From contig QZJG01000038.1 in the NCBI GenBank assembly GCA_003599275.1, positions 1 through 51,236 on the forward strand: 51,236 bases of DNA, given 5' to 3'. Source of the DNA: Nitrospiraceae bacterium (GTDB lineage: Bacteria; Nitrospirota; Thermodesulfovibrionia; UBA6902). Position numbers and translations under genes: made by a program. The notes beneath the pieces are model-generated. The model ran no database searches, was not told the origin of the DNA, and saw nothing but the letters and a program-made list of their open reading frames with translations. Below, one piece after another: positions 8,311 through 16,343 of the stretch; positions within the stretch are counted from its first letter, which is position 1; the number at the start of each line of letters is the position of its first letter.

Positions 8311-8958
8311 ATGCTGAAAATCAACGAGATATTCAAAAGCATCCAGGGAGAATCTTCTTATGCCGGGCTGCCCTGCACATTTGTGAGGCTCGCGGGCTGC
8401 AATCTGAGATGTACATACTGCGATACCAATTATGCTTATTATCACGGGAAAGAAATTTCGGATGAAGAGGTAATCGCCAAGATAGAAGAATACGGCGTCA
8501 AATGCGTGGAGTTTACGGGCGGAGAGCCCCTGCTTCAGGAAGAGACCCCTCATCTGCTCAAGGTCCTTCTTGATAAAGGTTATAAAGTGCTCATCGAAAC
8601 AAACGGCTCCATCTGCATCGGCTGTCTCGACAAAAGGCTTACCATAATCATGGACATGAAGACCCCGAAGAGCGGGATGAGCGAGAGGATGAGGACAAAG
8701 AACCTCGATTTCCTGAAAAGCACCGATGAAATTAAATTTGTGGTCATGGATGAATCGGATTATCTGTGGGCGAAAGATATGATTATGGAAAACAGGATGT
8801 TCGACAAGTTCCAGAACATTCTTATGGCGCCTGCTTATGACGTGCTTTCTCCCAAAGCCCTTGTAGACTGGGTGCTGCGGGACAACCTTCCTGTAAGGGT
8901 CCAATTGCAAATCCACAAATACATATGGGCCCCCGACGAACGCGAAGGGGTCTATTAA
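8311..8958 (+). CDS. queE: 7-carboxy-7-deazaguanine synthase (radical SAM)
   Basis: 215 residues. Converts 6-carboxytetrahydropterin to 7-carboxy-7-deazaguanine in the queuosine/7-deazapurine pathway. The N-terminus 'INEIFKSIQGES' is diagnostic, the cluster motif is C30-x3-C34-x2-C37 ('CNLRCTYC'), and 'FTGGEPLL' (68-75) is the radical SAM GGE motif; the C-terminus 'QLQIHKYIW' is also typical of QueE. No queC, queD or queF is nearby. No preQ1 riboswitch could be recognised upstream. Cytoplasmic. Confidence 0.95.
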   Translation: MLKINEIFKSIQGESSYAGLPCTFVRLAGCNLRCTYCDTNYAYYHGKEISDEEVIAKIEEYGVKCVEFTGGEPLLQEETPHLLKVLLDKGYKVLIETNGSICIGCLDKRLTIIMDMKTPKSGMSERMRTKNLDFLKSTDEIKFVVMDESDYLWAKDMIMENRMFDKFQNILMAPAYDVLSPKALVDWVLRDNLPVRVQLQIHKYIWAPDEREGVY

Positions 8959-8989
8959 TGAGTTTCAGGGCCGAGAGTTAAGTGATTAA

Positions 8990-10192
8990 GTGAAGGAGTT
9001 CCGCGAAGAACTTAACATACTCAAAGAAAAAAATCTCCTCAGGAAATTTACCTGCATTGATTCATCTTCCGGTCCAAAGATTGCAGTCAACGGAAAGACC
9101 TGTTTAAACTTCTCCTCAAACGACTATCTCAATTTGTCAGCTCATCCGGAGATTGTGAGGGCGGCAATCGGCGCCTTGAAGAAATACGGCTTCGGCTCCG
9201 GCGCATCAAGGCTTATGAGCGGCACATACTTGCCTCATGTAAAACTTGAAGAAAGGATAGCGGACTTCAAGAAAACGCAGGCTGCGCTGGTATTTAATAC
9301 AGGTTATGCCGCCAATACCGGGATTATTCCCGCAGTGGCCGGAGATGATGCGCTAATTTTCAGCGACGAGCTGAATCATGCGAGCATCGTAGACGGAATA
9401 AGGCTTTCAAAGGCAGGGACAAAGATTTACAGGCACAGAGACATTGACCACCTTGAGTCTCTTTTGAGGAAAAGTCAGGGGAATAAAACAATCAGAAGAA
9501 GGCTGATAATCACGGACACGGTTTTCAGTATGGACGGAGACATCGCGCCACTCGGAGATATTGTTTCTTTGTGCGAAAAATATGATGCGCTGTTGATGAT
9601 CGATGATGCGCACGGGACAGGTGTTCTCGGAGAGAAGGGCAGGGGAGGGCTGGAGCATTTCGGCGTCAGGAAGAGGGACCGCATAATCCAGATGGGGACC
9701 CTGAGTAAGGCGCTTGGATGTTTCGGGGCATTTGTTGCCGGCCCAAAGGAACTGATAAATCTGGTGATGAGCAAAGCAAGGAGTTTTATCTATTCAACGG
9801 CGCTTCCTCCCGCGGTTTGCGAAGCAGGGATAACGGCGTTTGATATTGTTGAGTTTGGATCAGGGCAGCGAAGAAAGAGACTGTGGGAAAACAGGAGGCG
9901 TCTGCATGAAGGTCTTAAGGGTATGGGTTATGAGACGCTCCATTCAGAGACTCCGATAATTCCGGTCCTGATAGGAGATTCGAAAGATGCGCTGCAATTC
10001 GGGAAATATCTTTTACGGGAAAAAATATTTGTGCCCGCGATAAGACCGCCGACAGTTCCGGAGGGAACGTGCAGGCTGCGGCTTTCAGTAACGGCAGCGC
10101 ATTCGGATGATGATATTGATATGATTCTTGAGAAATTGTTGGGACCGGGGGAAAAACTAAATAACGGGAAACTAACCGGGAGGTACTTATGA
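8990..10192 (+). CDS. bioF: 8-amino-7-oxononanoate synthase
   Basis: 400 residues; PLP enzyme that condenses pimeloyl-ACP or -CoA with alanine in biotin synthesis. The frame starts with GTG at 8990. Motifs seen: 'NFSSNDYLNLS', 'GSGASRLMSGTYLPHVKLEERIADF', 'DELNHASIVDGIRLS', 'DDAHGTGVLGEKGRG', and the PLP lysine K240 in 'GTLSKALGCFG'. Sequence 'RLMSGTYLPHVKLE' favours BioF over the related Kbl. The gene's stop overlaps the next start (ATGA), so it is translationally coupled with a small lipoprotein gene. No other bio genes are in the window. Confidence 0.93.
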   Translation: MKEFREELNILKEKNLLRKFTCIDSSSGPKIAVNGKTCLNFSSNDYLNLSAHPEIVRAAIGALKKYGFGSGASRLMSGTYLPHVKLEERIADFKKTQAALVFNTGYAANTGIIPAVAGDDALIFSDELNHASIVDGIRLSKAGTKIYRHRDIDHLESLLRKSQGNKTIRRRLIITDTVFSMDGDIAPLGDIVSLCEKYDALLMIDDAHGTGVLGEKGRGGLEHFGVRKRDRIIQMGTLSKALGCFGAFVAGPKELINLVMSKARSFIYSTALPPAVCEAGITAFDIVEFGSGQRRKRLWENRRRLHEGLKGMGYETLHSETPIIPVLIGDSKDALQFGKYLLREKIFVPAIRPPTVPEGTCRLRLSVTAAHSDDDIDMILEKLLGPGEKLNNGKLTGRYL

Positions 10193-10413
10193 AAAACGCA
10201 ATATTGATTCTGTTGATGGTTGCAGTTGTGGCTTTAACAGCCTGTTCGGGAAACAATGCTTCGGAGTTGTTTGAGACCGCAAAATTTGAGGAGTTGCAGA
10301 ACAACAAAGAACACGCAGTCCAATTATATGAAGAGATTGTAAAAAAATACCCTCAAAGCGAATATGCCGATAAGGCAAAAGAAAGACTGGCCGGACTAAA
10401 AGCAAATCAATAA
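10189..10413 (+). CDS. Small TPR-like lipoprotein
   Basis: 74 residues. Signal 'NAILILLMVAVVALTAC' gives a lipobox LTAC with Cys near residue 19. The mature part holds a single TPR/YfiO-like repeat, 'HAVQLYEEIVKKYPQSEYADKAKERLAGL'. The start has a good ribosome binding site (GGGAGG) and overlaps the bioF stop by 4 bp. A one-repeat lipoprotein is too short to be BamD; it may be an adaptor of envelope complexes. Function unknown. Confidence 0.8.
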   Translation: MKNAILILLMVAVVALTACSGNNASELFETAKFEELQNNKEHAVQLYEEIVKKYPQSEYADKAKERLAGLKANQ

Positions 10414-10488
10414 AATTGTCGGCCATACAAAGGGAAGCAAGGCCCGGGATTTCCATAATCGACGAATGAAGAACGCGGGGTCAGATCT

Positions 10489-11232
10489 ATGGTCTGCTTA
10501 ATCACAGGTTCATCAAGAGGCTTGGGTAAAGCTGTCGCTCTTGCTTTCGGAAAGAAAGGGCATAGGGTAGTTATTCATTATAAAGAAAGAAAAGAAGAAG
10601 CGGAAGAAGTTGTCCTGCAAATAAGAGAGTCGATGGCGCTGAAAGCTGATGTCGGAAATTTCAATGAAGTAAAGACCCTCGTTGATGAAGTTGCGGCAAA
10701 GTGGGGCGGGATCGACGTGCTTGTGAACAATGCAGGCATTACAAAGGAGGCGCTGCTGCTAAAGACATCCGAGAGGGATTTTGATGAAGTGATGGAGACA
10801 AACCTCAAGGGTGCGTTTAATTTCATCCGGGCCGTTCTTCCTTCCATGCTAACTCCTCATTTTGAAAAAAAGGGGGAGGTCTTAAAAGGTCGGATTACAG
10901 GGCACATCATCAATATCTCTTCTATTGCCGGTTTGAAAGGTAAATCAGGACTGTCGGCTTACTCCGCCTCGAAGGCCGCCCTCATCGGATTGACAATGTG
11001 CGCTGCGAGGGAATTGAGCGTACATAACATTATGGTCAATGCCGTTCTGCCCGGTTACATGATGACCGACATGGGGACAGCATCAACCGGCGCTGCAAAG
11101 GAAAAGGCCTTGCAGGAGAGTGTTGTGAAAAACTATTCCGATCCAAATAATGTTGCAGAGTTCATCTGCTATCTTTCCGGGACATCCGGGACAACGGGAC
11201 AGGTCTTTAATTTAGACAGCAGGATGCTTTGA
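10489..11232 (+). CDS. SDR-family NAD(P)-dependent reductase, FabG-like
   Basis: 247 residues. Rossmann motif GSSRGLG (7-13), 'LVNNAG' (78-83), catalytic Ser at 144/145, Tyr158 and Lys162 in 'YSASKAAL', and C-terminal 'YLSGTSGTTGQVFNLD', all as in 3-oxoacyl-ACP reductases. The N-terminus is a few residues shorter than usual FabG, and residues about 121-135 ('LTPHFEKKGEVLKGR') form an insertion before the NISS strand that FabG lacks. It lies shortly after bioF, so a role in the pimeloyl part of biotin synthesis is conceivable but not shown. The 3' end overlaps the convergent GH3 gene by 21 bp. The sequence GGGGTCAG just before the ATG is a word often found in interspersed repeats. Confidence 0.85.
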   Translation: MVCLITGSSRGLGKAVALAFGKKGHRVVIHYKERKEEAEEVVLQIRESMALKADVGNFNEVKTLVDEVAAKWGGIDVLVNNAGITKEALLLKTSERDFDEVMETNLKGAFNFIRAVLPSMLTPHFEKKGEVLKGRITGHIINISSIAGLKGKSGLSAYSASKAALIGLTMCAARELSVHNIMVNAVLPGYMMTDMGTASTGAAKEKALQESVVKNYSDPNNVAEFICYLSGTSGTTGQVFNLDSRML

Positions 11233-12708
11233 GTCGAGCGCAACAGGCAGCCTGCCCCGGGAACCTGTTTCCCCTTTTAAATGCCTTATGACTGAAAGCT
11301 GCGCCTGTCCGGTTGTATCGTATGCGGCAATAAGCATGTCCGCTTCCATGAAATGCCTGAGCACATAGGGGCTCCCGAATGAAATAACGATTGAATGGCG
11401 TGATGAACGTATGATTTCCTTTATGGAATGTATATCTTCTTCCCTGATGCCCGAACTCCCTCTCCATGCCGCTACAGTTGTGAAGACGGCGAAGATGACG
11501 GTTTTCCGCGAAAGGTCCTGAGCTGCAGAAATGGGGAGGACCTCAGGGACAAAGCTTCTGAGCGGCGATATTTTACCCATATCCTCATCGCCGGCAAACA
11601 TAAGGCAAACATTCTGCACATTGTTGAGCGGCAGCAGGCCGGCTGGATCCTTAATGAGCGTAACGGATTTGTCGGAGAGCATGGCAGAAAGCGCGGCATG
11701 TCTCTCGTAGTTGATTTGAGGTTTTTCAGTTTTTATTTTTGCCTTAAATCTCAAAATCCTCTTTACGGCAGCGTCTATTCTGCCCTCTTCAACTTCTCCG
11801 GACGCCACGGCGGCTTTCAATTCTTCAACAACCGAATCTGCATCAGCCGGGTGAAGAAGGATGTCAACACCTGCATTTATACATTTCGCGGGAACGTGAT
11901 TAAGCTTACTCAGCGCGCTCATGTTTAACGCGTCGGTGAGCACAAGCCCTTCAAAGCCGAGATCCTTTCTCAATACGCCGGTGATCATTTTTTCCGAGAG
12001 AGAGGCGGGCAGTGTATCGATTGCAGGAATGACCAGATGTCCGATCATGATGCTGCTCACTCCTGCCTTTACGGCCTCTCTGAAAGGCATTATGTCTACG
12101 GCATTCAGCTCCTTCACGGATTTTGAGATAACGGGGAGTTCCATATGGGAATCAATAGATGTGTCGCCGTGTCCGGGGAAATGTTTTGCGCAGCTTATCA
12201 GGCCCCTGTCTTCAAGTCCGGTGATGTAAATGCCGCCGTACCACGCGACTTCTTCAGGGTCATCGGAAAAGGCCCTCGTGCAGATTATCGGATTATCAGG
12301 ATTTGTGTTTACGTCCAACACCGGGATGAACGGCATATTGATCCCCAAACCGAGCGCCTCATCGGCAACGGCATCAATTGCATCCCGGAGGATAGTTACG
12401 TCATTGGGCTTGTTCCTGTCGATCGCCGCTGCAATTGCCATCGCGGAAGGGAAACGGGTGGCCCCCGCTACCTGTTGCCCTGCGCCGCGTTCGATATCAG
12501 ACGCAATAAACAGAGGTATTTCAGAAACGGACTGAAGCCTGTCAATGAAACTTCTTACCTCGTCCTTTCCCCCCCCGAAGAGGATAAACCCGCCGATCCC
12601 TTTTCCGGCAAGCCTGACAGCCTTTTCCCTGTATGAAGCTGAGGAAAGTTTTTCTCCGTCGAGCCTGCTGATGATCAGTTGGTAGAGTTTCCGTTCCATG
12701 TTCTGCAC
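11212..12708 (-). CDS. Glycoside hydrolase family 3, beta-N-acetylhexosaminidase-like
   Basis: 498 residues: GH3 N-terminal barrel (about 1-330) plus a smaller C-terminal GH3 domain. Signature 'KHFPGHGDTSIDSHMELPVI' is the NagZ/GH3 catalytic loop (His on the loop as acid/base), 'FIASDIERGAGQQV' and the nucleophile Asp in 'LVLTDALNMSAL'. Bacterial members of this two-domain type remove N-acetylglucosamine from muropeptides or glycans. No signal peptide is evident, pointing to cytoplasmic muropeptide recycling. The C-terminal domain is relatively degenerate, and the exact substrate is uncertain. Confidence 0.88.
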   Translation of the reverse strand: MQNMERKLYQLIISRLDGEKLSSASYREKAVRLAGKGIGGFILFGGGKDEVRSFIDRLQSVSEIPLFIASDIERGAGQQVAGATRFPSAMAIAAAIDRNKPNDVTILRDAIDAVADEALGLGINMPFIPVLDVNTNPDNPIICTRAFSDDPEEVAWYGGIYITGLEDRGLISCAKHFPGHGDTSIDSHMELPVISKSVKELNAVDIMPFREAVKAGVSSIMIGHLVIPAIDTLPASLSEKMITGVLRKDLGFEGLVLTDALNMSALSKLNHVPAKCINAGVDILLHPADADSVVEELKAAVASGEVEEGRIDAAVKRILRFKAKIKTEKPQINYERHAALSAMLSDKSVTLIKDPAGLLPLNNVQNVCLMFAGDEDMGKISPLRSFVPEVLPISAAQDLSRKTVIFAVFTTVAAWRGSSGIREEDIHSIKEIIRSSRHSIVISFGSPYVLRHFMEADMLIAAYDTTGQAQLSVIRHLKGETGSRGRLPVALDSKHPAV

Positions 12709-12736
12709 AGGACATTATAAACTACCTCTTTGCATG

Positions 12737-12766
12737 TTGACAAAAGTGGCCGTAGCCATTAATAAT
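12737..12766 (+). promoter_or_regulatory. Candidate sigma-70 promoter
   Basis: Perfect TTGACA (12737-12742), then AATAAT (12761-12766) after 18 bp. It lies about 85 bp upstream of the ATG at 12851 in the gap after the divergent GH3 gene. Sequence match only. Confidence 0.5.
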
Positions 12767-12850
12767 TGACTGCACTAATTTCAAACAAGAAGGCATTCCG
12801 CCCTGTTGAATTATCTGTTTTGACAGATGTATTCCGGTTGAAAAATTTAA

Positions 12851-13474
12851 ATGGAGAAACAAGTGGACAAGAAAAGTATTTTTTTAAAAAAACGCATAAT
12901 CCTGTCTCAATTCTTTATGGCAGGGTTGGGCGCGCTAATATTGTTTGGGGGCAGTTACTGGGAAGAAAAAAATTTCATCGGAGGCCTGCTTTTTTTTGCT
13001 GGCGCTGTACTCGCAAGTATTGCAACGGTAGGCAGGATGTGGTGTTCCATTTATATCTCCGGCTACAAAAAAGATTTATTGATCACGACGGGGCCTTATT
13101 CAATGTGCCGGAACCCGCTGTACTTTTTCAGCCTGCTGGGTGCGGTAGGGGTCGGAGTGGCAACGAAAACACTGTCAATCCCCGCCGTCATATTTATTGC
13201 CTTTGCGATCTATTATCCCTTTGTAATCAGAAGGGAGGAAAGACGTCTGACCGGTCTTCACGGAGAGGCCTTTGAACGCTACCGTAAAAAGACGCCGGGA
13301 TTTGTCCCTTCATTCTCATCATATAATGAGCCTGAGGAATACACAATAAAACCCAAATTTCTCAGGGGAAGGTTTATTGATTCCCTCTGGTTTGCAGGGA
13401 TGATAGGGGCGCTTGGGCTGATAGAGGCCTTGCATCGGCATGGTGTCATTCCCACCTTTTTTAAATTGTACTGA
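12851..13474 (+). CDS. Isoprenylcysteine carboxyl methyltransferase-like membrane protein
   Basis: 207 residues with about four to five membrane segments. The C-terminal half carries the ICMT/PEMT fold signature 'TTGPYSMCRNPLYFFSLLGAVG' followed by 'FVIRREERRLTGLHGEAFERYRKKTPGFVPSF', where the RNP and EE motifs bind S-adenosylmethionine. Bacterial members methylate small lipids or unknown membrane substrates. The gene stands alone behind a good promoter. Its 3' end overlaps a small minus-strand ORF by 14 bp. Family firm, substrate unknown. Confidence 0.88.
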   Translation: MEKQVDKKSIFLKKRIILSQFFMAGLGALILFGGSYWEEKNFIGGLLFFAGAVLASIATVGRMWCSIYISGYKKDLLITTGPYSMCRNPLYFFSLLGAVGVGVATKTLSIPAVIFIAFAIYYPFVIRREERRLTGLHGEAFERYRKKTPGFVPSFSSYNEPEEYTIKPKFLRGRFIDSLWFAGMIGALGLIEALHRHGVIPTFFKLY

Positions 13475-13670
13475 AAAGCAGGAAGAAATTACTCCTGATA
13501 CTTCTCAAATATCCAATTAAACTCATCAACAGTTTTTTGAAGGCTTTTAGACCCTGCGGGTCGTGGTAGCTTTCATTGATTTTACTTTCAGCCTTTTTCA
13601 GCTCATCGATATCAATGTCTGTGCGCTGCGCTATCTGATTAAAATTACGGCGTAATGGGATTTTACACAT
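13461..13670 (-). CDS. Small hypothetical ORF overlapping the cyclase gene
   Basis: 69 residues starting MCKIPLRRNFNQ; the ATG overlaps the last 8 bp of the cyclase gene (ATGTGTAA), an arrangement that permits coupled translation. The peptide has an acidic/basic helix ('DIDELKKAESKINESYHDPQ') and a hydrophobic C-terminal part ('KLLMSLIGYLRS'). No family recognised. It overlaps the convergent methyltransferase gene by 14 bp at its 3' end. It could be a real partner of the cyclase or a chance ORF. Confidence 0.45.
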   Translation of the reverse strand: MCKIPLRRNFNQIAQRTDIDIDELKKAESKINESYHDPQGLKAFKKLLMSLIGYLRSIRSNFFLLFSTI

Positions 13671-15054
13671 GGGCCACCTCGACCCGGTTCCTGCCTTTCT
13701 TTTTAGCCATGTACAGTGCTTCATCAGCTTTTTTAATAATCTTCCCCAGTTTCTTTATCTTCAGATTGTAAGAAGCTACTCCTATACTTACTGTAGTCGG
13801 TAAGGTTGATTCAATAAATCCTCTTATCCTTTCAGCCGTTTCAGACGCCTTCAGCAGATCAGTTTCGGGGAGCAGGATGAGAAACTCCTCCCCTCCGTAT
13901 CTGACTGCGAGGTCTGCTTCCCGTATTTCTTTTAACAGTAATTTACCGAGCTGGGCGAGAAGTTTGTCGCCTGTATCATGACCGTATGTGTCATTGTATT
14001 TTTTAAAGTGGTCGATATCCAGCATAATGACCGACAATGGTGTTCCCGATCGCTGTGTGCCTGCAAGATATTTCTCAAAAAGGATATCCATCATGCGTCT
14101 GTTTGCGAGTCCCGTAAGGGGATCAAGAAGCGACAGCGCCCGTGTCTCTTCATAGAGCTTTGCGTTATCAATCGCTACCCCTATCTGGTTCCCTATCGAG
14201 GTGAGAAGATTCAACATGCTTTCATCAATATCAAAATCAGCCGGAAGATACAGATATAAAACACCTACAATTGTGTATCTCGCCTTAAGAGGAATAATGA
14301 TGTGTCCATGAGAATGTATCCCTGGGTATCTGACCGTGTGCCTCATATCGTCATCTGAATTTTTGGATATAATAATTTCCCCTGTTTTTGCGGCAAGACC
14401 GCACAGGCAATCGCCTACCTTCATATCTTTGTGAAGATCCAGGAAGATGTCCGGATGCCCGAGATGGGAAACGAGCTTCATTATGCTGCCTTCAACAATG
14501 AATATCCCCCCTTTCCGTTCAGCATTAAATATGTCAAGTCCTGTAACTGTCTCCAGTACAATATCAAATAATCTATCCATGCTTATTGTCCGGCTGATCG
14601 CCGCCGAGACACTGTAAAGGGTCGAGAGATTTGAGTGGCTCTTACGCAATTCTTCTTCAGCCTGTTTGTTCCCCGTTATGTCGCGTATCGCGGCTACTCT
14701 TGCCATACGCCCGCAATATGAAATACTCCTGCCCCGAACTTCAGCAATAAAGGTCGAACCGTCTTTCCTGAGACATACGGCTTCATAAGGCCCTTCATAG
14801 CCTGAGACAATCTTCTGCAATACCAGATCACGGGACTCCGGAGCTGTAAGCTGCAACGCATGCATTCCGATTATTTCCGGATAGTAATAGCCGAACATCT
14901 CCGCGAATACCCGGTTGATTTCGATAATCATTCCTTTCTCGTGGACGGCAATCCCTTCAAAAGAGGCCTCGGAGAGACAGCGAAGCCGTTCCTCTTTCTT
15001 AATATCTTCCGTGGCCTCTTCAGATTTTTGCATTGACAACATCGTTTTTTTCAC
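13663..15054 (-). CDS. PAS-GAF-GGDEF diguanylate cyclase
   Basis: 463 residues in three modules: PAS (about 27-140, 'EGIAVHEKGMIIEINRVFAEMFGY' to the PAC motif 'AAIRDITGNKQAEEELR'), GAF (about 150-300, 'DRLFDIVLETVTGLDI' on) and GGDEF (about 305-463). The active site reads GGEEF near residues 386-390, which is catalytically competent, and the feedback I-site RxxD ('READ') lies five residues upstream. Makes cyclic-di-GMP from GTP in response to signals read by PAS and GAF. No transmembrane segment, so cytoplasmic. A promoter-like element shared with the neighbouring phosphate-binding gene lies upstream. Confidence 0.93.
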   Translation of the reverse strand: MKKTMLSMQKSEEATEDIKKEERLRCLSEASFEGIAVHEKGMIIEINRVFAEMFGYYYPEIIGMHALQLTAPESRDLVLQKIVSGYEGPYEAVCLRKDGSTFIAEVRGRSISYCGRMARVAAIRDITGNKQAEEELRKSHSNLSTLYSVSAAISRTISMDRLFDIVLETVTGLDIFNAERKGGIFIVEGSIMKLVSHLGHPDIFLDLHKDMKVGDCLCGLAAKTGEIIISKNSDDDMRHTVRYPGIHSHGHIIIPLKARYTIVGVLYLYLPADFDIDESMLNLLTSIGNQIGVAIDNAKLYEETRALSLLDPLTGLANRRMMDILFEKYLAGTQRSGTPLSVIMLDIDHFKKYNDTYGHDTGDKLLAQLGKLLLKEIREADLAVRYGGEEFLILLPETDLLKASETAERIRGFIESTLPTTVSIGVASYNLKIKKLGKIIKKADEALYMAKKKGRNRVEVAHV

Positions 15055-15158
15055 CGGTGTAATTTTCGCGCTTATTTTTAAATGACTCCATTTTCGGGCA
15101 GTGTTCCCTGCGATTTGAATCGTTAATTATTATAACGGAGAACCGCCTTAGCTAATAA

Positions 15159-15203
15159 ATAGGATTTTGGCTGATTCTTCTGTAAGATTTTGTCCTACAG
15201 AAG
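15159..15203 (-). promoter_or_regulatory. 45-bp operator/promoter-like element, copy A
   Basis: Aligns without gaps to copy B (16145-16189) with 35 of 45 identical positions. It contains the dyad TGTARG-N7-CCTACA (here TGTAAG and CCTACA). It ends 104 bp upstream of the cyclase start. A TATAAT (15134-15129) on the minus strand lies just downstream of the element. Probably a shared regulator binding site; regulator unknown. Confidence 0.55.
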
Positions 15204-15210
15204 GAGGAGC

Positions 15211-15253
15211 TAAAAAAGCCCCGCTGCCCTGTCTTCCGGCAGGTTGCAGCGGG
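15211..15253 (-). terminator. Rho-independent terminator of the PstS-like gene
   Basis: On the minus strand: CCCGCTGC, an 18-nt loop region, GCAGCGGG, then GC and a run of six T. The stem (15246-15253 with 15220-15227) is perfect. It sits 49 bp past the stop of the phosphate-binding gene. Confidence 0.85.
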
Positions 15254-15273
15254 AGGATGGATGGCATGTAAGT

Positions 15274-15292
15274 GGAAGGCCGCAGGCCTTCC
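15274..15292. repeat. GGAAGGCC/GGCCTTCC hairpin
   Basis: Perfect 8-bp inverted repeat with a 3-base loop, just after the stop of the phosphate-binding gene and upstream of its terminator. No T-run of its own; possibly an RNA-stabilising stem. Confidence 0.5.
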
Positions 15293-15301
15293 TTGAAGTC
15301 G

Positions 15302-16087
15302 TTATTCTTTTATATACTGTTTCCCTTCACCGGTAAAGAAATCCAGTACCTTTTTTACATCCGGGGAAGGAGATCCTTTTGTTATAAGCATAAGGGGTCT
15401 CGATATTTCGACGGTTTCGACGACTTTCACCTTTTCCTTATTTCCCGGAAGGCTTATAAAACCCTGGCTCACGGCGCCGATGCCTTCAGGAAAAAAATTC
15501 ACTGTGTCGACCTCTTTCCGTGTGGTCTCAACCTCGATTGCCTCGCGGGAATAAGGCTCTCCGTCCATGATCGTTTTTTGAAAAACCTTTTTCGTTGCCG
15601 AGCCGAGATGCGATGTTACCACTATTACAGGCATATCAGCGCCACCGACTTCTTTCCAGTTGGTGATCTTTCCGCTGTGGAGACCTTTTAACTGCTCCTT
15701 TGAAAGTTTTGTAACAGGATTTGAAGGATGGACGATTACCTTTATTACATCGGACGTAATTGTATTACCCTTAATATCCGGCGGGGCATCCAGTCCGGTT
15801 GCAGCCTTCATGCTTGCAACTGCATCGGCAAGCTCCTCGGATGCCATAGAGGCGTGGCATTTTCCTTCCACCAAATCCTCAAGACCGTTTCCGGTGCCGT
15901 TTCCGATAAGGATGAGCTTTATCCCGGTAGTCTTTTCCAGAGCGTCTTTGCCCGGCTCCATGACTCTTTTCTGGACGGTAGTCGAACCGTGAAGCCTGAC
16001 TTCATCAGCCCGGACATCAAATGATAATGAGGTTAAAAACATTATCAATGTCAGGGGGAACAATAATATTTTCAAAATCTTTCCCAC
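15302..16087 (-). CDS. PstS-like periplasmic phosphate/anion-binding protein
   Basis: 261 residues. Signal peptide about 1-27 ('LLFPLTLIMFLTSLSFDVRA'). The mature part begins 'DEVRLHGSTTVQKRVMEPGKDALEKTTGIKL', the PBP-like phosphate-binding pattern (S-T-T near the ligand pocket), with 'GNGTGNGLEDLVEGK' and 'GKITNWKEVGG' typical of PstS relatives and 'TSHLGSATKKVFQ' in place of the usual RSDGSGT-type loop. No pstCAB or phoU is nearby, so it may sense phosphate or another oxyanion rather than feed a transporter. Strong Shine-Dalgarno (AAGGAGG). It has its own terminator and an upstream element shared with the cyclase gene. Confidence 0.88.
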   Translation of the reverse strand: MGKILKILLFPLTLIMFLTSLSFDVRADEVRLHGSTTVQKRVMEPGKDALEKTTGIKLILIGNGTGNGLEDLVEGKCHASMASEELADAVASMKAATGLDAPPDIKGNTITSDVIKVIVHPSNPVTKLSKEQLKGLHSGKITNWKEVGGADMPVIVVTSHLGSATKKVFQKTIMDGEPYSREAIEVETTRKEVDTVNFFPEGIGAVSQGFISLPGNKEKVKVVETVEISRPLMLITKGSPSPDVKKVLDFFTGEGKQYIKE

Positions 16088-16144
16088 GTTATCCTCCTTT
16101 AGAAAATTTATACTTACTTTACGGATAATTGATGTACGAGATAT

Positions 16145-16189
16145 ATAGGTTTTAATCTGATTTTTTTGTAGGTAATTGTCCTACAGAAG
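16145..16189 (-). promoter_or_regulatory. 45-bp operator/promoter-like element, copy B
   Basis: Second copy of the element at 15159-15203. The dyad TGTAGG-N7-CCTACA is perfect here (16167-16185). It ends 57 bp upstream of the start of the phosphate-binding gene, and TATATA follows it on the minus strand. Confidence 0.55.
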
Positions 16190-16343
16190 AAAAGGCGGGT
16201 TTTTGCCTGACAATACAGTAAATTTCAAAATTGGTATGAAATGATTCGGGTTCTGGACTAATTTATTTTATTTGGTTAATATGAAACAGTTAATATCCTT
16301 TCATAATTCAATTTTATATCTAATACCGGGGTGACTTGGAAAC

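Noticed and set aside
8254-8916. 220-codon minus-strand frame opposite queE
   Set aside because: queE has all family motifs; the opposite frame has none.
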